Notes under the pieces: generated by a model | Database searches by the model: none | The model's input: the letters and a program-made list of their open reading frames with translations, nothing else | What the model was told of the DNA's origin: nothing | DNA from: JAMDEO01 sp963775295 | Lineage (GTDB): Bacteria; Actinomycetota; Thermoleophilia; RBG-16-64-13 | Length of the DNA: 64,000 bases | NCBI GenBank assembly: GCA_963775295.1 | Contig: CAVZIK010000006.1 | Coordinates: 1,302,001-1,366,000 of the forward strand | Direction of reading: 5' to 3' | Position numbers and translations under genes: made by a program | Shown here: one piece after another, positions 26,455 to 35,933 of the stretch | Numbering within the stretch: the first letter of the stretch is position 1 | Layout of the letters: each line of letters begins with the position of its first letter

Positions 26455-26889
26455 ATGACACATGAAGCCGCGGGCCATTACAGCGCCAAACATCCTGAAG
26501 GAACGCTCTACGATGCCGCCCTCGCTGCCGCTCTAGCGGACACGGCGGAGGACGGACGGATCACCTGTACGGCGGCTCATGGCCTGGCTGAAACCTTCAA
26601 GGTCGCGCCCTCCGAGATCGGGAAGACCGCCGACCTGCTGGAATATCGCATCATCAAGTGCCAACTGGGGCTGTACGGTTACTCACCCGAGAAAAGAATC
26701 GTGAAAGCGGCCGAGGACGTATCCGACGACCTGCGCGATCGTCTGCTCGCAGCCGCAACCGGCGGTCGGATCAGTTGCGCTTCGTGCTGGAAGATCGCGC
26801 GAACCCTCGGCGTGGAGAAGATGGCGGTTTCGGGGGCCTGCGAACACCTAGGTCTCAAGGTCAAGCACTGCCAACTGGGAGCATTCTAG
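26455..26889 (+). CDS. Protein with two tandem winged-helix-like repeats ending in CQLG
   Basis: A 144-residue protein built from two copies of a ~60-residue unit. Unit 1 (residues ~18-76) has DGRITCTAAHGLAETFKVAP and ends IIKCQLGLYG. Unit 2 (residues ~88-144) has GGRISCASCWKIARTLGVEK and ends VKHCQLGAF. The repeated pattern is GRI(T/S)C, a helix-turn-helix-like stretch with ...A.T..V, and K-x-CQLG. I recall similar CQLG units fused to molybdopterin/formate-dehydrogenase accessory proteins, but that is from memory and unverified. A strong CGGAGG site precedes the ATG. DNA binding is an inference. Confidence 0.55.
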   Translation: MTHEAAGHYSAKHPEGTLYDAALAAALADTAEDGRITCTAAHGLAETFKVAPSEIGKTADLLEYRIIKCQLGLYGYSPEKRIVKAAEDVSDDLRDRLLAAATGGRISCASCWKIARTLGVEKMAVSGACEHLGLKVKHCQLGAF

Positions 26890-27245
26890 ATCCCTACACG
26901 ATCTCGGGTCCTTGAGTTCGCGATCTGTTGGGGTGTCCTCCGACAATGATGAAGCTGTGGGGGATGCACGTGGCTCGGCCAGCAGAAGGCTTGTTTACGC
27001 GGCTTTCGCGCGAGACGAACTCACATGAGCACAAGAGCCTCCCTCGATCGAGCTCTGTGACCGCCGGGTGGGGCCTTCGCCGGCAAGTCACTTCATTCAC
27101 TTACTTGCGGCCCTCAACGGAGACCCGGTAGATCGGCGCTCTTTCGGAGCTGTGCTTGAACACATATTGGATTGCGCTGCAGGATATGGCGGAAGAGAAG
27201 TCAAGGGACTGACATATAACTGCAAGAGATGGAAAGAGGGCAAGC
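26890..27245. other. Intergenic region with no recognised gene
   Basis: These 356 bases contain short frames on both strands without coding character. No tRNA, riboswitch or strong terminator is recognised. The end holds the ribosome-binding site (GAAAGAGGG) of the next gene. Confidence 0.4.
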
Positions 27246-27614
27246 ATGAGTGAGGATACGACCAAGAAGGGAAGGGAGCAGGCCGACGGCGAGGCTGAGG
27301 TACTCACCAATATCGCCGCAATGTCTGGATTGGACCGCACCATAGGCGAGCGGCTTCATGCGATCATCCGGACGAGCGCGCCTTCCCTCACCCCGAGGCT
27401 CTGGTACGGAATGCCTGCGTATGCCAGGGACGGGAAGGTCGTGTGCTTCTTCCAAAGCGCGTCGAAGTTCAAGACCAGGTACGCGACATTCGGCTTCCAG
27501 CACGAGGCGAACCTCGATGAAGGCGCCATGTGGCCGGTTGCTTTCGCCTTGGTTGAGCTGACCGCTGCCGAGGAAGCGAAGATCTCCGCTCTGGTGAAGA
27601 AAGCGGTGAGTTGA
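27246..27614 (+). CDS. DUF1801-family protein (YdhG/frataxin-like fold)
   Basis: A 122-residue protein with the DUF1801 pattern: a helical start ending in RLHAIIRTSAP, LTPRLWYGMPAYARDGKVVCFF near residues 48-69, and a beta region ending in KTRYATFGF followed by a C-terminal helix pair. The aromatic YGMPAY turn is characteristic. The family folds like frataxin/CyaY and is sometimes called an iron chaperone, but biochemical support is thin. The ATG follows GAAAGAGGGCAAGC. Confidence 0.75.
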   Translation: MSEDTTKKGREQADGEAEVLTNIAAMSGLDRTIGERLHAIIRTSAPSLTPRLWYGMPAYARDGKVVCFFQSASKFKTRYATFGFQHEANLDEGAMWPVAFALVELTAAEEAKISALVKKAVS

Positions 27615-27672
27615 GGATCTGCCTTTGGCGGCAGCTTCTGCTTCAGGTTGCTCGGGAAATGACTGCTCCACT

Positions 27673-28371
27673 CTATGAGAGTTCGGCCGGCCCCGTGGCC
27701 CCCGGAGACGGACGAAACCCTTTGACTATCAGCCACACGGCGAAGACCATTTCCTGGATGCCAATGGGGACATTCAGGACGACTTGCGGGGTCGACATGG
27801 AACCGGCGACCTGGAACAAGACCAACATTGCCGCCACGAGGCCCAAGACGGCCCCCGCAGCACCCCAGCCAGATAGCCATCGCGGGACGATTCGTGATTT
27901 GTAAAAGATGAAGTAGTACATCAAAGCCCCCGGGTAGAAGGCCAGGATACCCGCCAGCCCGGCCCAATCCCGGACCGCCTTCAGCAATGTTCCCAAGGTT
28001 CCGAAATACGCTGAATCCGGAGCGGCGGCCTTGACGAATTCTCGGCTCAACGTCAGGAGTAGCAGTACGCTGACTGCACCGAGAGTGTAAAGCAACCCCT
28101 CGATGATCCTGAAACCGACGGCGCCAATGGCCAGACCTTCGCGGTACCTTTTCAGAACCGGATAGAGCGAGAGTGCGATAGCCGCGGACGCGAACGCCGC
28201 AATGATGAGAAGAAACACGCCTAGCGCTACCTGGCCTCCGTTCTCAGAGATCTTGGTGAGGTAGTCCGAGTCGTCAAGTGATCCCAGGAAGACTATGCTC
28301 AATAGGTTCGCGGCCGTCGCGATTATGAATAGGACACCCGCGACTCGCGCGGTTGTTCTGTTGGTGCTCAA
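27673..28371 (-). CDS. DUF4386-family membrane protein
   Basis: A 232-residue protein with about six membrane segments, from AGVLFIIATAANLLSIVFLG at the N-terminus to the final IPIGIQEMVFAVWLIVKGF. It shares the LMYYxxxYxSRxVPRWLSGWG loop and the NVPIGIQE(M/I)V ending with the protein at 49823-50557, so the two are paralogues. The start is a TTG at 28371 with GGAGGGGAGAAG upstream. DUF4386 proteins are of unknown function and common in actinobacteria. It is followed upstream by another membrane protein on the same strand. Confidence 0.75.
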   Translation of the reverse strand: MSTNRTTARVAGVLFIIATAANLLSIVFLGSLDDSDYLTKISENGGQVALGVFLLIIAAFASAAIALSLYPVLKRYREGLAIGAVGFRIIEGLLYTLGAVSVLLLLTLSREFVKAAAPDSAYFGTLGTLLKAVRDWAGLAGILAFYPGALMYYFIFYKSRIVPRWLSGWGAAGAVLGLVAAMLVLFQVAGSMSTPQVVLNVPIGIQEMVFAVWLIVKGFRPSPGATGPAELS

Positions 28372-28401
28372 GGTCTTCTCCCCTCCACGGGATGACGCTC
28401 A

Positions 28402-29154
28402 TCACACAAGTCTCCCTGTCGGGCCGGCCGGTTGTGACGTTGGGCGCAGCATGATGATGCCCAGCCCTACGAACCACACGATCTGCGCCAACCCGAAGGC
28501 GTATGCCAGGCTGTTGAGCGCCGGCACGGTTGAAAGGATACCCGCGACGCCGATTGCCACTCCGAGCCAGTTCAGCACCTTGGGCAGTCTCTTGGTACGC
28601 AGCGCGGCCACACTTACCAGCAAGACCCACAGGCCTCCCAGAAGTTCACCGCCGGACCCACTGAGGCCGTTAGCCACCGGCTCGATTGCTTGCCAGGCCG
28701 ATACGGCCTGGGCCGGGTTGGTGCCGTGGAGTTCGACAACAGCCGCCATGCCGGCGTTGAATATCATCCCGCCCGCTACGAGCACGAAGGCCCATATGAG
28801 TCCCACGGCGGTTGCCACCTGGGCCAAGGTCGGTGATCCTTCCTTAAGGCGCTGGTGAAGCGCAAGCGACAAAACGGCCAAGACGATGCCGAAAACAACA
28901 TAGGAGATCAGATGCATGACCAACATGCTGCCCTCGTTGCCTACGAGCAGGGCTACCTTCTCAACGGGGTCGGTGACGCCCTGGTACTTCACGAATAGGA
29001 GGAAGTACGGCATCGCCGCAACGTAGGCCACGGCCAGATAGAGTGCTGCAAGCCCCCCCGCCTTGCGCTGGCGGAGGAAAGCCGTCGACCGGTCGAGCCT
29101 CCCGCGGTAGCCGACCCCTAGGTGGGCTGGGGAAGACTCGTACTGAGTTGTCAT
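28402..29154 (-). CDS. Multi-span membrane protein, DUF4386-like
   Basis: A 250-residue protein with about six hydrophobic segments (AALYLAVAYVAAMPYFLLF, SMLVMHLISYVVFGIVLAVL, VATAVGLIWAFVLVAGGMIF, and three more) and a cytoplasmic N-terminus rich in charged residues. The start at 29154 is preceded by AAGGAGGC. The KRLPKVLNWLGVAIGVAGI loop parallels the PRWLSGWG loop of DUF4386 proteins, so it is probably a distant member. It lies 30 bases upstream of the DUF4386 gene, likely co-transcribed. Confidence 0.65.
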   Translation of the reverse strand: MTTQYESSPAHLGVGYRGRLDRSTAFLRQRKAGGLAALYLAVAYVAAMPYFLLFVKYQGVTDPVEKVALLVGNEGSMLVMHLISYVVFGIVLAVLSLALHQRLKEGSPTLAQVATAVGLIWAFVLVAGGMIFNAGMAAVVELHGTNPAQAVSAWQAIEPVANGLSGSGGELLGGLWVLLVSVAALRTKRLPKVLNWLGVAIGVAGILSTVPALNSLAYAFGLAQIVWFVGLGIIMLRPTSQPAGPTGRLV

Positions 29155-29260
29155 GAGTATGCCTCCTTCGCGCTCACGGATAGGACTCCCGCGATTCCTG
29201 CCCTTGCTCTGCGCCAAGGGCAGGGCCGGTTATCGCGCCTGCATACCGCATCTCAAACGT

Positions 29261-29896
29261 TCAAGGCTGCAGAGAAAACGGTGGGTAGCGGTCGGTGATC
29301 AACAATATTGCGTACGCCTGCACCCTAAGGGTCCAGCGGTTCACCCCTACGACGTAGTCGAAGAGCGCGCGCGGGTACCTGCCTGTGAAAAGGACGGCGA
29401 ACCAAGCGATGATGACGCACACGGTTGCTCCGATCCACAGGAAGAACAGCACGATCCAATGGGGGACCGCCAACAGCCACTTGACGATCGGCAGTCCCCG
29501 GCTGAGTTGCTGCGCATCGGGATAGTCGAAGGAGAGATGGACCGCCTGTTCTTCATCGGTGGAGGGGTACTCGTCGCGCAGCAAGAACGCGTACGCCGCT
29601 ACACGCATCAGAAATTGGGACAGGTTGAGGTTCCAGTCAAACCACCAACGTGGGTACTTCTTGCGGAAGAGGATCATGAGCAGCAGCGGAAGGAAGAGAA
29701 AGCCGCCTACCGCCCACGACCACGAGTACTCGGTTCTCTCCACGGAGATAGTTCCCGACCCGACGAGTCCTGCGATGATGCCGATAGGAATGATCCACAA
29801 AAATCGGAAGAAGCTGGTCAGCCGATTCAGCGGCCTGTCGGGGTAGTCCACGCTGAAGGTTAGGGGGTAGGGTGGCTGATTCTGCGTTTGCTCCAT
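29261..29896 (-). CDS. DUF4389-family membrane protein
   Basis: A 211-residue protein. The N-terminal FSVDYPDRPLNRLTSFFRF and the internal LSFDYPDAQQLSRGLPIVKW are the repeated (F/L)S(V/F)DYP motifs of DUF4389, each followed by membrane helices (IPIGIIAGLVG; WLLAVPHWIVLFFLWIGATV). A further GRYPRALFDYVVGVNRW segment is also typical. The start is set at MEQTQNQPP because GGAGGCAAATC precedes it. Function of the family is unknown. It is on the same strand as the two preceding membrane proteins, which together may form a membrane-protein unit. Confidence 0.78.
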   Translation of the reverse strand: MEQTQNQPPYPLTFSVDYPDRPLNRLTSFFRFLWIIPIGIIAGLVGSGTISVERTEYSWSWAVGGFLFLPLLLMILFRKKYPRWWFDWNLNLSQFLMRVAAYAFLLRDEYPSTDEEQAVHLSFDYPDAQQLSRGLPIVKWLLAVPHWIVLFFLWIGATVCVIIAWFAVLFTGRYPRALFDYVVGVNRWTLRVQAYAILLITDRYPPFSLQP

Positions 29897-30216
29897 GATT
29901 TGCCTCCAAAACGGTCGAACGCCTTCAAGACACGCGGCCGGCCGGTGAGACAAACATCGGGCCGACGGTTTTCTGCCACGCGGCTGGCGGGACCAAGCCG
30001 ATGAAACCCATCGCGACCCGGGACACCGAGCGGCATGCTTTCATTCTGGCAAGGACCACCCCGTTCGGAATCGGCCGAAAGGAGAGTTGTGTCGCTGACC
30101 AAGTGACTAGTATTCGACCCAGAGGGCGGAGAGATGGACCCAAGGTAGCGGCCTCGCGATGCTTCTTCAGGGACGCTAGAATGTTTGACGGTACCGCTCA
30201 GCGACAGGAGGCTGCC

Positions 30217-31953
30217 ATGGCCAGGCATGCTCGACCGGACGGTCAGTTGGCGGGGCGCGAAAAGAATAAGACGACCCGCGAAATCTTGCCCAGGAGTGCG
30301 ACGCGCGGCGCCGTTCTCGGAATCGCGATCTGGGTCTCGCTGGGCGCCCTCTTCTTAGGAGCCGGCATGTCACTTTCGGGGTCGAGCCCGGCTTTCGCCG
30401 CGCCGAACCAGGCTGCCTTCACTCTTACCAACGGGGTCCAATCATACGACGACACCACGCCGGGCGGCATGGCTCTCAAGGAGCTGTTCAGGGCGGCGTC
30501 GATAATCGTCCAATCTGGCAAGGCCAACGGTCTGACGAACCTGCCCGTATCGCTCACCTACGGCGGCAAACCGCTCACGGGCACCGCGTCGCTCTCCTTG
30601 ACGGGGGACTACGAAGACGTGACCGGTCTTCTCGAGGGAACCTACTACTACGAATACGACATCGTCTATAGCTCCGCCTGGTTCGGCACCGAACGCCAGG
30701 TTGGCGCGTACAACGGGACGGTAGAGGGAGGTGTAGGTGCGACTCAATTCTCCTCTCGTACCGCGAGCCTCCTTTTCAAAGGCTCTTGGACGGTGACTCA
30801 TTACACCCCTACGTCGGGCGGCGGATGGGAGGAGGCCAGCCCGGGTTCGGGCTCAGATTCGCGTCTAGTGACGTTTGCTCTGACCGGGACGGTGCCGGAG
30901 CATGGCACGGTGCTGGCGGGGTTCAGGGGGGCCGGCAGGACGAAGATCTCGCACGATGGAGGTGCTAGCTGGACTGAGGCCGTGTCCGGCCAGGCGGTAA
31001 CCGTGGACGACGTTGTCTCCGTCGAAAATGTCGCTGGCACCCGTGTCAAGATCGTGTTTCCGGATGGCTCACTGTTCGTGGTGAAATCCGGGGCCGTCGT
31101 GAGATTGCTGTCGGGTGGTCTCCAGGTCAAGCAGGGTGAGGTGTGGATCAACCTGAAGAAACAAGGAAGCAGCTTTGAGGTCGTCACTCCTACCTCGGTG
31201 TGTGGGGTGTTGGGCACCGAGTTCACAGTGAAGGTATCTCCGGGCATCGAGGACGAGATCGCTCTTTTCGCCGGGCAGGTAAAGATTACTGCAAACGCCG
31301 GGGGTAAGGTGACCTTGAGTCCAGGTCAGAAGGTGGGCTGCGTCCCGTCCGGCCTAGGTCTGGTCCAAGCGGTGGGCGCGTTCACCGACATCGCCTCCAG
31401 TCCCTATAAGGCGGCCATCCTCGGCATGAGTCAGGCCGGAATCGTGAGCGGCCGCCAGCAAGGGGGCGTCTGGGTGTTTTCCCCGCTTGAGGCGGTAAAA
31501 CGCGCGCAGTTCGCCAAGATGGTTTGTGGAGTCATGGATATCGGAGTAAGCGAGGAGTCTTGGCTCGACTCGGCCCCACCTTTCCCCGATCTTGGGCCGG
31601 ACCCCTTGGATACCACGTATCCTCACGATTTCGTGGCCGCTGCCTACGCTGCTGGCATCATCAAGGGCGACAATGGCAAATTCAAGCCCTACGACGGCAT
31701 CTCCAGGATAGGCGTTGTCTTGATGGTGGTTCGGGCACTTGACAGCCTGGCCCCCGACGCCCTGGATCCGGTCCCCGCCGGCTTCAGCTCGACCGTCGGT
31801 GGACTGTCGGGAGAGCACGCCGAGGCCATGAGAAAGGCTGAGTACAATCATCTGATGGACGGGCTTGCCGGGTTCGATACGCGCTGGAACGCTTGGGGTA
31901 CGGCCACTCGCGGGGAAGTAGCCCAGATCCTGTGGAACGCCATGTGGCGCTAG
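30217..31953 (+). CDS. Secreted FecR-domain protein with C-terminal S-layer homology domains
   Basis: A 578-residue protein with a basic N-terminus and a signal/anchor segment (residues ~33-65, AVLGIAIWVSLGALFLGAG, then SPAFAAP). Residues ~75-250 are a beta-rich region, residues ~260-370 a FecR-like domain (FPDGSLFVVKSGAVVRLLSGGLQV as split motifs, GVLGTEFTV, SLSPGQK-type LSPGQKVGC), and residues ~385-578 about three SLH repeats (FTDIASSPYKAAILGMSQAGIV, FVAAAYAAGIIKG, TRGEVAQILWNAM). It should be exported and bound to the cell wall or S-layer. AGGAGGCTGCC precedes the ATG. Confidence 0.78.
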   Translation: MARHARPDGQLAGREKNKTTREILPRSATRGAVLGIAIWVSLGALFLGAGMSLSGSSPAFAAPNQAAFTLTNGVQSYDDTTPGGMALKELFRAASIIVQSGKANGLTNLPVSLTYGGKPLTGTASLSLTGDYEDVTGLLEGTYYYEYDIVYSSAWFGTERQVGAYNGTVEGGVGATQFSSRTASLLFKGSWTVTHYTPTSGGGWEEASPGSGSDSRLVTFALTGTVPEHGTVLAGFRGAGRTKISHDGGASWTEAVSGQAVTVDDVVSVENVAGTRVKIVFPDGSLFVVKSGAVVRLLSGGLQVKQGEVWINLKKQGSSFEVVTPTSVCGVLGTEFTVKVSPGIEDEIALFAGQVKITANAGGKVTLSPGQKVGCVPSGLGLVQAVGAFTDIASSPYKAAILGMSQAGIVSGRQQGGVWVFSPLEAVKRAQFAKMVCGVMDIGVSEESWLDSAPPFPDLGPDPLDTTYPHDFVAAAYAAGIIKGDNGKFKPYDGISRIGVVLMVVRALDSLAPDALDPVPAGFSSTVGGLSGEHAEAMRKAEYNHLMDGLAGFDTRWNAWGTATRGEVAQILWNAMWR

Positions 31954-32097
31954 TGACTGCGAATCCAGGGGCGATCTGGGATAGGGGTTCTCCGTACGGT
32001 GTTCTCCGTTGCGCAGTCCGACGCGCGCCCAGCTCGCCACAGATCGCGTTGTTTGTGCAGCGCCACGAGGGAGTTGCGACCGCTTGAGTCAGCCCTT

Positions 32098-32616
32098 CTA
32101 CCCTGGCTTGCGTTCCACGGTCATGGACATAGTCTCCCAGCCGAGCGCTTGGCTGCCGACGACCTCAAAGCCCCATTTCGCGTAGAAGGCAATCGCGCGG
32201 CGGTTCTTCTCCCAGACGTCGAGCCAGACGACATCGCACCCTTCGTCCCTCGCAAGTTCCAAGCAGCTCTTCATCAGGGCCTTGCCGACGCCACGACCCA
32301 CCCAAGGTGCGTCGGCGTAGAACCGGGCTATTTCCATTGGTGCGCCGCCACCCACGCAGACAGGTGAGTACCCGAATCGGAGTCTGGCATAGGCCGCTGC
32401 AGAGTCATGGACCTCTGCGATAAGGACGATTGCCTGCGGATCGGCCAGGGCTCCCGACTTGGCTTCCGGACTGAAGGTTAGAGCAAGGTACGCTGCCTGG
32501 GCGTCGCTCTTGTCGGGCCCGAAGGTAGATCGAAGGGTTCGGGCGCCGAGGTCGGCTAGAAGGTCAGCGTCGGCCGGCGCCGCAACGCGGATGTGTATAG
32601 AAGCTGTTGTATCCAT
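32098..32616 (-). CDS. GNAT-family N-acetyltransferase
   Basis: A 172-residue GNAT. Acetyl-CoA-binding motif A is seen as WVGRGVGKALMKSCLELA near residues 108-125 (Q/RxxGxG with V-G-R-G-V-G). Motif B follows with WLDVWEKNRRAIAFYAKWGFEVVG, the usual N-x-x-A-x-x-F/Y-Y-x-K-x-G-F ending. The N-terminal HIRVAAPADADLLADLGA is also typical. The substrate is unknown. It stands alone, convergent with the SLH protein gene. Confidence 0.85.
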   Translation of the reverse strand: MDTTASIHIRVAAPADADLLADLGARTLRSTFGPDKSDAQAAYLALTFSPEAKSGALADPQAIVLIAEVHDSAAAYARLRFGYSPVCVGGGAPMEIARFYADAPWVGRGVGKALMKSCLELARDEGCDVVWLDVWEKNRRAIAFYAKWGFEVVGSQALGWETMSMTVERKPG

Positions 32617-32786
32617 GCGGCGGTAACTCTGCGGGCCAGTCTATCACGGCTTTTGCCTGGTCCAGCTGAAATCGTTCGCTGATGCTCCTTGGCCGTCGCT
32701 TGTCCGATTGCATCATTGAGCACCGTCGCGGTCGCATTCTCATAACTGGGTTTCTACATTGCTTAGCTTGGGGAGGTCATCTTCGA

Positions 32787-33548
32787 ATGGCTGATGGCCC
32801 GAAGCAGACCGCTACGGCCGCTGGCAATGCTGGGATGAAGGACATGAATGACGATAGGCACTTCAGCCGACGCGAGTTCCTGAAATTCTCGGCTGTTGCC
32901 GGAGCGACCCTCGCTGTAGGCGGCGGCTTGGCCGAGTTGCTCGCCGCGTGCGGCGGCGGAAAGAGCGCCGGGACGACGGGAGTCGGGGTCACCTCTACTG
33001 CGACCAGCGCTGTCACGCCGACCACGGTAACTGCTACTACAGTGGCACTGCAACCCATCGTCGTGCCGACCCTACCTGCCAAGATTCCCGGCTACGGCGA
33101 AGTCGATCCGGCGACCGGCCTGCATGTGCAGGGTACTCCCAAGGTCATTGACCTAGCCAGCTACCGCCTGAAGGTCGACGGCAAAGTCACGCACCCGCTG
33201 AGTCTTTCGTACGACGATATTCGCCGGTTCCCGAAAGTGACGGCTACGCCCGAGCTGGTTTGTCCAGGGGTATTCACCGACACCGCCACCTGGTCCGGCG
33301 TTCCGCTCAAGTCGATACTTGGGATGGCCGGGGTACCACCCGATGCCAAGCAGATAAGGATGAACGGAGCGGATGACCACTACAGCTACCTCGACCTGAC
33401 GGATGCTCTCGTTCCGGAGAATTTTTTGGCCTACCAGTTGAGGGAGCAAACCATGCCGGTGCTGCAGGGCTTCCCGTTACGTGCTGTGCTCCCCGGCCAA
33501 ACTGGCTCTCTCTGGGTCAAATGGCTGCTCGAGATTGTTGTGGACTAG
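32787..33548 (+). CDS. Exported molybdopterin-dependent oxidoreductase (sulfite oxidase/YedY-like fold)
   Basis: A 253-residue protein with a twin-arginine signal (SRREFLKFSAVAG near residue 28) and a cysteine after LLAA that could act as a lipobox, followed by a Thr/Val-rich linker. The mature domain (residues ~100-253) is the compact SUOX molybdopterin fold. ATPELVCPGVFTDTATWSGVPLKS contains, in pieces, the conserved cofactor-ligating Cys and the WxGxPL motif. No dimerisation domain is present, so it resembles a YedY-like single-domain enzyme with unknown substrate. GGAGG precedes the ATG at 32787. Confidence 0.8.
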   Translation: MADGPKQTATAAGNAGMKDMNDDRHFSRREFLKFSAVAGATLAVGGGLAELLAACGGGKSAGTTGVGVTSTATSAVTPTTVTATTVALQPIVVPTLPAKIPGYGEVDPATGLHVQGTPKVIDLASYRLKVDGKVTHPLSLSYDDIRRFPKVTATPELVCPGVFTDTATWSGVPLKSILGMAGVPPDAKQIRMNGADDHYSYLDLTDALVPENFLAYQLREQTMPVLQGFPLRAVLPGQTGSLWVKWLLEIVVD

Positions 33549-33741
33549 GGGTCGTCTGGCGCGAACGAGCCAGGGTTCACCTGTGTGCTGCTCGTGGCGG
33601 GGACGCTTCCCGGAGGCGCCGGGCTCAATCAAGCACTGCTTGCGCGACGTCTCAGCGAAGACCCGGGCCTAGCGGGCGTAGTGTTTCCCTCGATGGGGAA
33701 GCTATCTTGGAGACTGCGACGAAGAGGAGGTCGGTCGAGCG

Positions 33742-34155
33742 ATGGTAGACAAGGACACCTTTCTCGCCCTTGAGCGACGCTTCTGGGATGCAATGAGGGA
33801 CCGGGACGGCGCGAGCGCGATGGAACTGAGCGATGACCCGACGATCGTGGTGGGAGCCCAGGGGACTGGCGAGATCCCTCGGCTGGCCTTGGGGGCGATG
33901 CTCGAGCAGCCCGCCTGGCAGCTACTCTCCTATGAGATCGAGGACGTCATCCTGCGCGAGGTGGCCCCCGGCGTGGTTATCACCGCCTATAAGGTCACTG
34001 AGGAGGTCACGGCGGAGGAGCAGCCTCTCACGCTGGAGGCATATGACTCGAGCGTCTGGGTGAATGAGGGCGGCGCCTGGGTGTGCTCGCTTCACACGGA
34101 GAGCCTGGCCGGAGATCCGTTCGGGCGCGATAGGCGCAAGGCGCAAGAAGGCTAG
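33742..34155 (+). CDS. NTF2-like / DUF4440-type protein
   Basis: A 137-residue cone-fold protein. The pattern ALERRFWDAMRDRDGASAMEL (first helix), VVGAQGTGEIPR, a strand pair ending ITAYKVTEEV, and SSVWVNEGGAWVCSLHTESL near the C-terminus fits SnoaL/DUF4440 proteins. A pocket exists in this fold, but no catalytic residue is recognised. GGAGGTCGAGCG precedes the ATG. No neighbour explains its role. Confidence 0.65.
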   Translation: MVDKDTFLALERRFWDAMRDRDGASAMELSDDPTIVVGAQGTGEIPRLALGAMLEQPAWQLLSYEIEDVILREVAPGVVITAYKVTEEVTAEEQPLTLEAYDSSVWVNEGGAWVCSLHTESLAGDPFGRDRRKAQEG

Positions 34156-34508
34156 AGAAGGGGACGCAGGCCCAGGGCCGTGGTGAGAGCTACCACTCGC
34201 GTGAAGCACGGTTTCCTCACTCTTCAGTCAAGCACTACTGCGAAGGCAATGGGGGGGAGGGTCTTGTCCACGACGGCCCCTTCAGCTCACGTGCCGCTTT
34301 CGATATCGCACGTGTCCCCCACGGGTGGCCCGGACTCGCCCGAAAGCCTTGAGACACCCGATGCCGTTTGTGCTATGCCAACTTGGCGTAAGCAATGTCA
34401 AGGTCACAATCCGTGCGCGCCGTCATCATTTGGCCGAGGCAAAGGGTCGGCGCTGTCCGACTGTGTAGACATAGGCTGTCGCTTGAGCACCCAGGAGACA
34501 ATTGGCAC
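34156..34508. other. Intergenic region upstream of the APC permease
   Basis: No gene is supported in these 353 bases. CAGGAGAC about ten bases before the permease start is its ribosome-binding site. I see no recognisable riboswitch or terminator. Confidence 0.4.
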
Positions 34509-35804
34509 ATGAGCAAAGCAGGCGACGGCAAGCTTGGATTACTGGCGGTCGTTGCCATCGGCGTCGGTGGAATGGTCGGCGGCGGAATCTTTGCCGTGCT
34601 GGGGTTGGCGGTGCAGCTGGCGCACGGTGGCACGGACGTGGCCTTTGCGCTGGCGGGCGTGGTGGCGTTGCTGACGGCGTATTCGTACGCGAGGCTTTCC
34701 GTTGCTTATCCGAGTCGCGGCGGCACCGTCACTTTTCTCGACCGCGCATTCGGTCCCGGCATGTTCACCGGCAGCCTCAACGTGCTGCTGTGGCTGAGTT
34801 ACGTGGTAATGCTGTCCCTGTACGCGCTCGCCTTTGGCAGCTACGGCGCCACGTTCTTGCCCGAGGCGTGGCAAGGGATCGGCAAGCACACGCTGATCAG
34901 CCTGGTCGTGATCCTGATCACCGGCTTAAACCTGCTGAGCGCCGAGTTGATCGGCAAAGCGGAGGATTGGATCGTGGGATTGAAGGTGACGATCCTCTTG
35001 TTGTTTATCGGTGTGGGAATTCTCCACGTCAACACTTCCCACATCGCCCCAGGCGCGTGGTCGTCGCCTCTGCAGTTGGCGGCGGGGGGGATGATCATTT
35101 TCCTGGCCTACGAAGGGTTTGAGTTGATCGCCAACACTGCGCATGATGTGCGGGATGTGGCCCGGACGCTGCCGCGGGCCTACTACATAGCGGTGGGCTT
35201 CGTGATCGCGTTGTACGTTCTGGTCGCGTTCGTCACCGTGGGCAATCTCGCTGTGGACAAGATCGTGGCAGCCAAGGATTACGCATTGGCGGAGGCGGCT
35301 CGACCCTTTCTCGGTCAGGTCGGTTTCGCGCTCATTGCGATCGCAGCCATGTTGTCCACGGCTTCGGCCATCAACGCCACACTGTATGGGACAGCCCGCG
35401 TGAGTTATAGCATCGCGCGCGACGGCGAATTGCCGGCCATGCTGGAGCGGAAAGTGTGGAACCAGCCCGTGGCAGGACTCTTAATCACAGCCGGGCTGAC
35501 GCTTGTTGTGGCCAACGCCTTTGATCTCACGAGCATCTCCACGCTGGGGAGCGCGGGGTTTCTGTTGATCTTCGCCGCCGTGAACATCGCAAACGTTCGT
35601 AATAGGCGTCATACAAACAGTCAAGGCTGGATTTCTGCCGCGGGAGCTGTCGCGTGTCTAGCTGCGTTTGGCGCATTGGTTTGGCAGACGGCTCGGACTG
35701 GACCCCGCCGGCTATGGGTGCTGGCGGCGATGGTTGCTTTGGCGGTGCTGATCGAGGGCATTTTCCGGCTGGCGAAACGGGAGATTCGACTACCTCGTGA
35801 ATAG
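34509..35804 (+). CDS. APC-superfamily amino acid permease
   Basis: A 431-residue membrane protein with about twelve hydrophobic segments. The first contains AIGVGGMVGGGIFAVLGLA, the G-x-G-x-G unwound helix that binds the amino-acid backbone in the APC family. GGMIIFLAYEGFELIANTA near residue 195 corresponds to the conserved sixth helix. The substrate is not decidable. The start is set at 34509 because CAGGAGAC lies upstream and the APC motif begins soon after; the longer upstream frame has no coding character. Confidence 0.87.
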   Translation: MSKAGDGKLGLLAVVAIGVGGMVGGGIFAVLGLAVQLAHGGTDVAFALAGVVALLTAYSYARLSVAYPSRGGTVTFLDRAFGPGMFTGSLNVLLWLSYVVMLSLYALAFGSYGATFLPEAWQGIGKHTLISLVVILITGLNLLSAELIGKAEDWIVGLKVTILLLFIGVGILHVNTSHIAPGAWSSPLQLAAGGMIIFLAYEGFELIANTAHDVRDVARTLPRAYYIAVGFVIALYVLVAFVTVGNLAVDKIVAAKDYALAEAARPFLGQVGFALIAIAAMLSTASAINATLYGTARVSYSIARDGELPAMLERKVWNQPVAGLLITAGLTLVVANAFDLTSISTLGSAGFLLIFAAVNIANVRNRRHTNSQGWISAAGAVACLAAFGALVWQTARTGPRRLWVLAAMVALAVLIEGIFRLAKREIRLPRE

Positions 35805-35933
35805 CCATCGCACCCGCCACTGCCGGCTCAGCGCAGGAGTGAACCGACATCTAATCCGGCCGCGTCGCGCTACTCACGCGACTGCAAGGAGGCCTATAAT
35901 GATCGTACGTGTTAGAAACTTGTCTCCGCCGAA

